Made by a program: the position numbers and the translations under genes. Below the pieces are notes generated by a model. That model searched no databases. It was not told where the DNA came from and worked only from the letters and a program-made list of their open reading frames with translations. Positions 9,021-15,561 of a stretch of 30,590 nucleotides of DNA are shown here, piece after piece. Position 1 is the first letter of the stretch, and every line of letters begins with the position of its first letter. Source of the stretch: a virus; IMG/VR virus record IMGVR_UViG_3300006810_000237, positions 1 through 30,590 of that record; one strand, 5' to 3'.

Positions 9021-10661
9021 ATGAAACGATTCGAAAAAATAGTATTAGAACAAGCAAGAAAAAGTAAACCCGGAACTATTGGTCAAACGGTATCAACTGA
9101 TGCTGTTAATCAGAAAGCTAAACAATTAAAAGCAATTTCATTTTTACTTTATTATGTTTTTGGTAAAAAAGAATCTCCAATTGATAAACAAAAAGTTGCA
9201 TCGGTATTACCTAGAATATCAATATATGGTGATAATTCGATATATTCTAGAGGTGAATATTTTTATGTTATTGGAGAAGATTACAAAGAAAAAGAAGGAA
9301 CTAATAAAGCTGTAATGTATTTCCCGATATATATAATACGACAAACCGAATCGGACATTGAAATTTTAAATAAGTTTAGAATTGGGGGAACGGATAAAGC
9401 TCCTATTATAGATATTAATGATTTTCAAAATATTCAAGATGCCGTTGAAAAGAAAAAAGCAGAAGCAGAAGCTAAAGAAAAAGCAGATGCTGAAGCAAAA
9501 GCGAAGGCAGATGCTGAAGCAAAAGCGAAGGCAGATGCTGAAGCTAAGAAACAGGTGTCAGCAATTCGATCAGCATTAGCCAATTCTGAGAATATTGATG
9601 TTAGCCAGGTAGGTACAGACAAACCAAAAGGAACTCAGGAGCAGAAAGCATTTCAAGAATTACTATATCAGGTTGGGCTAAAATTAGCACCAGCTTCGAA
9701 TCCCGAATTTGCAAATTTTGCAAAACTGAGACTTTTTAGAACTTCCGGCAAATATGAGTTTGGAGGAGTTTTCGGCCCCAAAACAAAGAAACTGTTGTGG
9801 AGATTAAATTTACTTGACGATTGGAACAAAGGCAGGAAAAAACTAGTACTTAATTCATTACGAGGCGAATTGTTGTTATCATTAAACGCAAAATCTATTA
9901 CAAATGAATCGACAAATTATTTTAAAGGAACCGGCATGAATATAAAACTTAAAGATTTATTACAAGAACATTTACTTAAAGAACAAGTTATGACTAGGTC
10001 GGCCGACGAAACGTATCCGGGAAATGATAGCAGCACATCTTCTACGGAGAAAACGACTACGACTTCTACGGAGAAAACGACTCCAACTTCTACGGAGAAA
10101 ACGACTCCGACTTCTACGACTGACTCGCCGGAAGATATAGATAACTTATATACGCAATCTGTTGCAGAGACTGAAGATATATTATTAAAATTTATTAACT
10201 ATGTCAATGATCATAGTCAGTTTGCTGGGTATAAAGCTTTTGATGATGATGAAGCAGCTGCATTGAAAGATTTAGTGAAACCATGGGTTCAATCGAATAT
10301 ACAACCAAAAGTAATAAATTATTATAATAAATATATAGAGCCATATATGGATATGTATAATGTTCCTAATGACGCATTAAATGTTGAATATGATTGGGAA
10401 TATGTTGGAACAAATGATTCGGTAACAAACATCTCAAATGAGAAGTTCCGGAAAATAATTCAGAATGGTTTAATTCTTAAAGCAAACTCGTCTAATACTG
10501 CTTTAAATCACCCAACTACATCCGCTGCATATTATAATTATGCAGGAGATGAAAGTTCATATACTATACCATGTATGTTTTATTATAATTACGCGCGATC
10601 GGTACATTATTGGAATTTAGCTGGAGGTAGAGCAGTATTTAATGTAGATACTGATTTTTAA
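9021..10661 (+). CDS. Repeat-rich virion-associated protein, possibly two fused genes
   Basis: A 546-aa protein of unknown function. Residues 1-10 (MKRFEKIVLE) resemble the leader of the kinase-like protein. Residues about 148-178 are an Ala/Lys/Glu/Asp helix built from KADAEAKA repeats. Residues about 235-265 contain KYEFGGVFGPKTKKLLWRLN, faintly like a peptidoglycan-binding FGPxT repeat. At residue 306 a second leader-like segment begins (MNIKLKDLLQE), followed by three TSTEKTTP repeats (about 340-365) and an acidic, Tyr-rich C-terminal half. The protein therefore looks like two leader-bearing proteins in one frame (see the nested start at 9936). A candidate late promoter precedes it. The function is not recognised. 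Tail or internal-head location is inferred from context. Confidence 0.6.
   Translation: MKRFEKIVLEQARKSKPGTIGQTVSTDAVNQKAKQLKAISFLLYYVFGKKESPIDKQKVASVLPRISIYGDNSIYSRGEYFYVIGEDYKEKEGTNKAVMYFPIYIIRQTESDIEILNKFRIGGTDKAPIIDINDFQNIQDAVEKKKAEAEAKEKADAEAKAKADAEAKAKADAEAKKQVSAIRSALANSENIDVSQVGTDKPKGTQEQKAFQELLYQVGLKLAPASNPEFANFAKLRLFRTSGKYEFGGVFGPKTKKLLWRLNLLDDWNKGRKKLVLNSLRGELLLSLNAKSITNESTNYFKGTGMNIKLKDLLQEHLLKEQVMTRSADETYPGNDSSTSSTEKTTTTSTEKTTPTSTEKTTPTSTTDSPEDIDNLYTQSVAETEDILLKFINYVNDHSQFAGYKAFDDDEAAALKDLVKPWVQSNIQPKVINYYNKYIEPYMDMYNVPNDALNVEYDWEYVGTNDSVTNISNEKFRKIIQNGLILKANSSNTALNHPTTSAAYYNYAGDESSYTIPCMFYYNYARSVHYWNLAGGRAVFNVDTDF
9477..9548 (+). repeat. Tandem 24-base coding repeat (ADAEAKAK)
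   Basis: The unit GCAGATGCTGAAGCAAAAGC + GAAG recurs almost without change about three times, encoding a charged Ala-rich helix. The DNA identity points to recent slippage expansion rather than only amino-acid constraint. Confidence 0.75.
9936..10661 (+). CDS. Possible nested gene: internal start with ribosome site and its own leader
   Basis: Inside the 546-aa frame, ATG at 9936 is preceded by AAGGA (9925-9929) at six bases, one of the better ribosome sites in the window. Translation from here would give a 241-aa protein beginning MNIKLKDLLQEHLLKEQ, which has the same leader pattern (MxxLKxLLxE) and (L/I)xE sites as several neighbours that start at true N-termini. This suggests a second product from the same frame, or a former gene junction lost by fusion. 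It lies entirely within the longer CDS and is offered as an alternative product, not a replacement. Confidence 0.4.
   Translation: MNIKLKDLLQEHLLKEQVMTRSADETYPGNDSSTSSTEKTTTTSTEKTTPTSTEKTTPTSTTDSPEDIDNLYTQSVAETEDILLKFINYVNDHSQFAGYKAFDDDEAAALKDLVKPWVQSNIQPKVINYYNKYIEPYMDMYNVPNDALNVEYDWEYVGTNDSVTNISNEKFRKIIQNGLILKANSSNTALNHPTTSAAYYNYAGDESSYTIPCMFYYNYARSVHYWNLAGGRAVFNVDTDF
10036..10121 (+). repeat. Tandem 24-base coding repeat (TSTEKTTP)
   Basis: ACTTCTACGGAGAAAACGAC followed by TACG, TCCA or TCCG repeats about three times, giving a Thr/Ser/Glu/Lys linker. The unit has higher GC than its surroundings, which is unusual in this AT-rich genome. Confidence 0.7.
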
Positions 10662-10664
10662 AAC

Positions 10665-10772
10665 ATGATGGTTATGACACAATTAAAAAATATAATGGCG
10701 TTTTGGGGATTTTCAATAATATTCCCAATACTATCAATTTATATATTGTTAACAACACGTTTTAAAAAATAA
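10665..10772 (+). CDS. Tiny single-pass membrane protein
   Basis: A 35-aa reading frame starting three bases after the previous stop: MMVMTQLKN, then a hydrophobic stretch of about 17-19 residues (roughly positions 11-29, with aromatic residues at its start and LSIYILL at its end), then TTRFKK. Lys/Arg residues after the helix suggest the C-terminus faces the cytoplasm. There is no good ribosome site, but coupling to the upstream gene is possible. Small TM proteins in phages can be holins, lysis regulators or superinfection factors. Nothing here discriminates between these, and it could also be chance. Confidence 0.4.
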   Translation: MMVMTQLKNIMAFWGFSIIFPILSIYILLTTRFKK

Positions 10773-10787
10773 TAGAAAACAAGTTAC

Positions 10788-11270
10788 ATGAAACGAAATC
10801 ATTGGCATACTGCTGGAAGTAAAAAACGACAAGCAGCTTATAAATACGGTTATAAATCAGGATTAGAATTAACTGTAGCAGAACAAATAAAATCTAATGC
10901 ATATGAAGTTTGTTATGAAACTAAAACGCTTCATTATACGGTACCTGAATCAAAACATAAATATACTCCAGATTTTGTGTTTACTAAAAAGAACGGTGAA
11001 TTAATGTACATTGAAACAAAAGGTCGATGGACTGCAGTTGATCGCAAAAAAATGAAACATGTATTAAAGTCAAATCCAGATATTGATATAAGAATGGTGT
11101 TTCAAAATCCTAATCAAAAGATATCAAAAGCCAGTAAAACAACATATGAAGCATATGCAATCAAGCTAGGTATTCCTAATGTAGCAAAAAAAGAAATACC
11201 AGTAGAATGGATGCAAGAATGCTTGAAACCAGGTGAAGAAGCACAAGATCCGAAACGTTTTTTCAAATAA
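10788..11270 (+). CDS. T7-type endonuclease I (Holliday-junction resolvase)
   Basis: A 160-aa protein matching the phage T7 gp3 / endonuclease I family, which cleaves branched DNA during replication and packaging. The catalytic PD-(D/E)xK-like site is visible: GYKSGLE with the first Glu (residue 27), YTPDF with the metal-binding Asp, and IETKG with the second Glu and the Lys, matching T7 E20, D55, E65 and K67. The family-typical FQNPNQKISKASKTTY block and a late EIPVEW motif are also present. The length is close to the T7 protein (149 aa). It starts a replication/recombination island and is followed by primase and Mre11-Rad50. T4 uses gp49 for this job, so a T7-type resolvase in a T4-like gene set is a functional substitution. 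The leader AAAACAAGTTACATG resembles that of the bS21 gene. Confidence 0.9.
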   Translation: MKRNHWHTAGSKKRQAAYKYGYKSGLELTVAEQIKSNAYEVCYETKTLHYTVPESKHKYTPDFVFTKKNGELMYIETKGRWTAVDRKKMKHVLKSNPDIDIRMVFQNPNQKISKASKTTYEAYAIKLGIPNVAKKEIPVEWMQECLKPGEEAQDPKRFFK

Positions 11271-11353
11271 GGTTTGATTTGTGAAAAAAAAATAATATAT
11301 TCATTAAAATGATGTTAATTATTTAAAATGATTGATTCAGTCTTGGATCGATC

Positions 11354-11385
11354 GTTAGACCAGAAATGGAGTGTATGTGTCTAAC
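11354..11385 (+). other. Inverted repeat in the gap before the primase
   Basis: GTTAGAC (11354-11360) and GTCTAAC (11379-11385) can form a 7-bp stem with an 18-base loop. No T-tract follows, so it is not a typical terminator. The 186-base gap 11271-11456 is otherwise very AT-rich (TATATAATATATATAATAAT near 11395-11416) and probably holds the promoter for the primase and nuclease genes. No TATTTATA box is visible in it, consistent with a different timing class. Confidence 0.4.
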
Positions 11386-11456
11386 CAATATTAATATATA
11401 ATATATATAATAATAATTAATTGGATATATTACAGTAATTTTCTATTATATATTAT

Positions 11457-12023
11457 ATGCAAAATCTCAAGTTATTACAATTACTAGAATCAGTACTAGG
11501 AAAAGGTAAATCAACATCAGGTAATAACGTTGCATTCTTCTCTCCATTTACTTCACATTATAAACCTAAATTAGAAATAGACATCAACACAACGAGTGAC
11601 GGTCAAAATGCTTGGCATTGTTGGATATCTGATAAAAAGGGAAGAAGTATCAATAGTTTATTCAAACAAATGAACTTGGGTAAACAATATTTCGAACAAT
11701 TATCTAAAATAATACAATCAGCAAAATACAAGAATTTTGATACAGAAGAGAAAGTTGTTGAGGTAATTGCATTACCAGAAGATTATAGACCATTATGGAA
11801 ACCAAAGAAAACTCCAGATTTTAGAAATGCGATGTCATATCTTAAAAAACGAGGAGTAACAATATTTGATATATTAAAATATAGAATTGGATATTGTGAA
11901 TCTGGAGAATATAGTGGCAAAATTATTATTCCTAGTTATGACTGTACAGGTCAATTAAATTATTTTGTAAGTAGAGCTTATTATAAAGCAGATAAATACA
12001 AACATAAAAATCCTAAAATATAA
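11457..12023 (+). CDS. DNA primase, N-terminal part (reading frame broken at 12021)
   Basis: The first 188 codons of a DnaG/T4 gp61-type primase. The N-terminal segment FFSPFTSHYKPKLEI...WHCWISDKKGRSINSLF aligns with the zinc-binding domain of phage primases (xCPFCxHhKPKL...WhCWvCxkkG), but three of the four usual Cys/His ligands appear as Ser or Thr. Residues 125-180 (SYLKKRGVTIFDILKYRIGYC...GKIIIPSYDCTGQLNYFVSRAYY) match the start of the catalytic core. The frame stops at TAA 12021-12023 right after NPKI. The expected continuation, KDIIGF...EGSFDAI, follows at once in another frame. The gene is therefore frameshifted, either truly (decay or programmed shift) or through a sequence error. There is no ribosome site before the ATG. 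Confidence 0.75.
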   Translation: MQNLKLLQLLESVLGKGKSTSGNNVAFFSPFTSHYKPKLEIDINTTSDGQNAWHCWISDKKGRSINSLFKQMNLGKQYFEQLSKIIQSAKYKNFDTEEKVVEVIALPEDYRPLWKPKKTPDFRNAMSYLKKRGVTIFDILKYRIGYCESGEYSGKIIIPSYDCTGQLNYFVSRAYYKADKYKHKNPKI

Positions 12024-12400
12024 AAGACATTATTGGATTTGATTTAACTATTAATTGGGAAGAGCCAATTATATTATGTGAAGGATCGTTTGATGCAATT
12101 GCAATCAAAAGAAATGCAATACCATTATTTGGTAAAATAATTCAACCAAATTTGCAAAAGAAAATTATTGAAAAGCGGGTTAAAGACATTTACATATGTT
12201 TAGATGAAGACGCAATTCGAAATGCATTATCAATCGCAGAAAAATTTATGGGCGAAGGATTAAATGTATACTTTATAGAACTGAAAGAACAAGATGCATC
12301 GGATTTAGGATTCCATCGCATCACTGAAATTATTGAAAATACCGGAGTCATGACATTTGAAAAACTAATGCAACTCCAAATGGGATTATTATGGAAATAA
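12020..12400 (+). CDS. DNA primase, C-terminal Toprim part (shifted frame)
   Basis: This frame continues the primase after the break. It reads IKDIIGFDLTINWEEPIILC, then EGSFDAIAIKRNA, where EG..DAI is the Toprim catalytic Glu motif. Further on comes DIYICLDEDA, the Toprim DxD metal site, and then EGLNVYFIELKEQDASDLG, with the usual closing acidic segment. No ATG, GTG or TTG precedes the Toprim motif in this frame after the stop at 12014-12016 (the first TTG is 12152, past the catalytic Glu), so independent translation of an intact Toprim domain is unlikely. With a -1 shift at 12020 the joined product would be about 314 aa, near T4 gp61 (342 aa). It overlaps the next gene by ten bases. Confidence 0.75.
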   Translation: MKDIIGFDLTINWEEPIILCEGSFDAIAIKRNAIPLFGKIIQPNLQKKIIEKRVKDIYICLDEDAIRNALSIAEKFMGEGLNVYFIELKEQDASDLGFHRITEIIENTGVMTFEKLMQLQMGLLWK

Positions 12401-15400
12401 CAAAAATACCAAGTAAAATACAGAATGCTGATAAAATTTATCATATTTCTGATGTTCATATTCGTACGTTAAAAAGGCATCGGGAATATAGACACGTTTT
12501 TGAAAACATGTTTAATCACATCAATCAAACTAAAACACAAAATAGTATTGCAGTGGTTACTGGGGACATTGTGCATAGCAAATTAGATATGTCGCCTGAA
12601 TTGATACGAATGCTTACTGACTTTTTTCGTGGATTTAATATTCCTACAATTGTAATTTTAGGTAACCATGACATGAACTTAAACAATCTATATCGTGAAG
12701 ATGCATTGTCTCCGGTATTAGATATGATAAAAAATGATAATATTGTTTTTATTAAAGATAATGGTGTATTTGATTTTGCTGGCATAACATGTAATCATAT
12801 GGCAGTAGATGTAGAACCAGCACAATATGTTAATGGTAATGACATTGAAACTGACAACATAAAGATTGCATTACATCATGGTGCAGTTCATAATGCAAAA
12901 ACTGACATTGGTTATGAAATATCAAATGAACATGTAACTACTGAATTATTTAATGGTCATGATATGACATTGTTAGGCGATATACATAAGCCAGCTCAAT
13001 TCTTAACAGACACTATTGCATATCCTGGATCATTGATACAACAAAATCATGGAGAAGCATTAGATCATGGAATATTAATTTGGGACGTTAAAACTCAAAA
13101 GGCTGATTTTGTAGAAATACATAATGACTATGGATATGTTACCATAGAAACCGATGGACCTAATATAATTAAGTCGCCACATCGTATGCCCAATAAACCT
13201 CGTATCAGAATCAAGTTTAACGAAACTAGTGCGGCTGATATGAAAAAACTTGTTACGACAATACGTAAAAAATATAATGTACAAGACATAACAATACAAA
13301 GAACCATTGCAGCAAAACACGAAACAAATGCAAATTCAATTACAATTGGCAATGTCCGAGATGTTGAGTATCAAAATACATTATTAACTGATTTTATTAA
13401 CGTTAAGTTCCCAACAGCTACTCCAGACGAATTAGACGCAATACGACATATTAACAGATCCATTAATTCAAAATTACCTGCCGTAGAATCTGTAAGGCAT
13501 ATAACATGGCATCCGGTTTCATTTGAATTCGAAAATATGTTTTCATATGGAAAAGGTAATCGAATTGATTTTAATAAAATGAGTGATGTCTGTGGTTTAT
13601 TTGCATCAAATACTAGTGGTAAATCATCTTTATTAGACGCAATAACATATACTATATTTGATAAATGTAGTAAAACTAGTAAAGCACATGAAGTATTGAA
13701 TAATAAACAAAGTTCGTTTAAAGGTACTTTTAAATTTAAAATGAATGATGTGTTATATACTATTGAACGTGTTGGTAATAAAAAGAAAGATAATCATGTT
13801 AAAGTAGATGTTAATTTTTATACCGAAACTGAAAACTTAAATGGTGATGAACGTAGTGATACTAATAAAAGTATTCGCCGTTATCTGGGAACATATAATG
13901 ATTTTATATTAACTGCATTTTCTTTGCAAGCAGATAATAATAACTTTATAGAAAAATCACAACGAGAAAGAAAAGATCTATTATCACAGTTTTTAGATAT
14001 AACAGTATTTGAACAATTATATCATTTAGCTACTGATGAAATTAAAGAAACGGCTGGTAGATTAAAAGCATTCAAGAAAACAGATTTTGCTGAAACTATT
14101 ACATCAGCTGACATTGTTATTAAAGATAATAGCAAACTAATAAAAGATACAAATAAAAAAGAATCAACAAATCAGGATTTAAGAAATAAACTACAAGAAG
14201 ATATATTGCAATTAATAGAAACTAAACAACCTACTAGTTATGAAGGCGATGATATTAGTATATTACAAGAAACAGAAACTGATTTAATAGATAAAATAGA
14301 AACATTACAAACAACAATTGACGAAACTGAACAAATAATAACAAAATATCAAGACAAAATTGATAAAATATCTGAAACAGTTAAAACACAAAATTATAAT
14401 GTACAAGACTTAAAAGATAAAGTTCAGCAATTAACAGACACTGAATTCCAATTGGATAATTTACAGGATGATCTGAAAAAACAACAAAGGATTGTAAATG
14501 ATAAGCAAACAAAAATTGAACATCTCGAAACACACGAATATGATCCAGATTGTAAATACTGTGTCTCTAACGTTTTTGTGCAAGACGCAATACAAGCAAA
14601 GAACGAGATTAATCAAGATAGAGAAATATTAAATAATATTCAGAATAATATTGATGCAAAAAATACAATAATAGACAAGTTAACTGTAGCTAAAACTGAT
14701 CTTACAAATTATAATAATTCGATTGATAATATTAAGTTATATAAAAATAAAATAGAACTACATGAACTACAACTTCAAATTCATGAAAATGATCTTCAAA
14801 CAAAAGAATCAGAATTAGAAAATAACATAGAACGACAAGAGCTATTTAAACGTAATGAGTCTGCTATACAACATAATATTGAAATAGATAATAAAATTAC
14901 TACATGTAAGTCCGAAATTGACAATGTAACAAAAAAGATTAAAAAATTACAAGATCAGATAAAAACGAATCATGGAGAAATTGAGGTAGCTAAAACAAAA
15001 AGAAAAACTGCATTAGAACAATTAGAAATATACCGACAATTAGAAATTGAATATAAAGCATATGAATACTATTTGAAATCTGTAAAACGTGATGGTATTC
15101 CATATGACTTAATATCCAAAGCAATACCAAAAATTGAAACTGAAATAAATAATGTTTTAAATCAAGTAGTTGATTTTAATATGGTTATGAATACTGATGG
15201 TAAAAATATTAACGGATATATTATATATGATGAAGATAACTATTGGCCATTAGAATTAACGAGTGGTATGGAGCGATTTATATCTAGTTTAGCAATTAGA
15301 ATTGCACTTATCAATGTGTCTGCATTACCTAGACCTAATTTTATTGCAATCGACGAAGGTTGGGGAAGTTTAGATGCCGAGCATATTGCATCAGTTGCAA

Positions 15401-15534
15401 ATCTATTTGATTATTTTAGAACTAAATTTGATTTTTCAATTATTATATCACACGTTGATACTATGCGTGATATGGTAGACAACCTAATTGAAGTAAACAA
15501 AACTGACGGATATAGCCAGATTCTACACATTTGA
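12391..15534 (+). CDS. Single-chain Mre11-Rad50 (gp47-gp46) recombination nuclease
   Basis: A 1047-aa fusion of the two subunits that T4 and cells make as separate proteins. Residues 15-310 form the Mre11/SbcD/gp47 phosphoesterase, with DVH (21-23), GD (58-59), GNHD (91-94), HHG (162-164) and GDIHKP (196-201). Residues 370-1047 form Rad50/SbcC/gp46: FENMFSYGKGNRIDF, Walker A ASNTSGKS (405-412, with Ala for the first Gly), long coiled coils (about 570-715 and 735-895), a zinc hook CKYC (721-724), the ABC signature LTSGMERF (956-963), Walker B with D-loop IAIDEGWGSLD (985-995) and H-loop H1021. Residues 311-369 link the halves. The complex resects DNA ends for recombination-dependent replication and host DNA breakdown. 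All catalytic motifs look intact. The start is inside the primase end (ATGGAAATAA). Confidence 0.93.
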   Translation: MEITKIPSKIQNADKIYHISDVHIRTLKRHREYRHVFENMFNHINQTKTQNSIAVVTGDIVHSKLDMSPELIRMLTDFFRGFNIPTIVILGNHDMNLNNLYREDALSPVLDMIKNDNIVFIKDNGVFDFAGITCNHMAVDVEPAQYVNGNDIETDNIKIALHHGAVHNAKTDIGYEISNEHVTTELFNGHDMTLLGDIHKPAQFLTDTIAYPGSLIQQNHGEALDHGILIWDVKTQKADFVEIHNDYGYVTIETDGPNIIKSPHRMPNKPRIRIKFNETSAADMKKLVTTIRKKYNVQDITIQRTIAAKHETNANSITIGNVRDVEYQNTLLTDFINVKFPTATPDELDAIRHINRSINSKLPAVESVRHITWHPVSFEFENMFSYGKGNRIDFNKMSDVCGLFASNTSGKSSLLDAITYTIFDKCSKTSKAHEVLNNKQSSFKGTFKFKMNDVLYTIERVGNKKKDNHVKVDVNFYTETENLNGDERSDTNKSIRRYLGTYNDFILTAFSLQADNNNFIEKSQRERKDLLSQFLDITVFEQLYHLATDEIKETAGRLKAFKKTDFAETITSADIVIKDNSKLIKDTNKKESTNQDLRNKLQEDILQLIETKQPTSYEGDDISILQETETDLIDKIETLQTTIDETEQIITKYQDKIDKISETVKTQNYNVQDLKDKVQQLTDTEFQLDNLQDDLKKQQRIVNDKQTKIEHLETHEYDPDCKYCVSNVFVQDAIQAKNEINQDREILNNIQNNIDAKNTIIDKLTVAKTDLTNYNNSIDNIKLYKNKIELHELQLQIHENDLQTKESELENNIERQELFKRNESAIQHNIEIDNKITTCKSEIDNVTKKIKKLQDQIKTNHGEIEVAKTKRKTALEQLEIYRQLEIEYKAYEYYLKSVKRDGIPYDLISKAIPKIETEINNVLNQVVDFNMVMNTDGKNINGYIIYDEDNYWPLELTSGMERFISSLAIRIALINVSALPRPNFIAIDEGWGSLDAEHIASVANLFDYFRTKFDFSIIISHVDTMRDMVDNLIEVNKTDGYSQILHI

Positions 15535-15542
15535 TATTTATA
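15535..15542 (+). promoter_or_regulatory. Candidate late promoter box (TATTTATA)
   Basis: TATTTATATATAAAGTG begins just after the stop of the Mre11-Rad50 gene and is 19 bases ahead of the next ATG. It separates the replication island from the following virion gene. Confidence 0.5.
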
Positions 15543-15561
15543 TATAAAGTGTAAATTATCA

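Noticed and set aside
9477-10121. Repeats as a CRISPR array
   Set aside because: The repeats are contiguous without spacers, in frame and inside a coding region.
11328-11384. 18-codon open frame (MIDSVLDRSLDQ...) in the gap before the primase
   Set aside because: Very short, with no ribosome site, and it covers the inverted repeat at 11354-11385. More likely regulatory DNA.
11271-11456. Possible tRNA or small RNA gene
   Set aside because: The 7-bp stem has no cloverleaf around it and no T-loop GTTC motif. No tRNA was recognised anywhere in the window.
12152-12400. Separate gene starting at TTG 12152
   Set aside because: It would begin inside the Toprim domain after the catalytic EG motif. 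It is the tail of the frameshifted primase.
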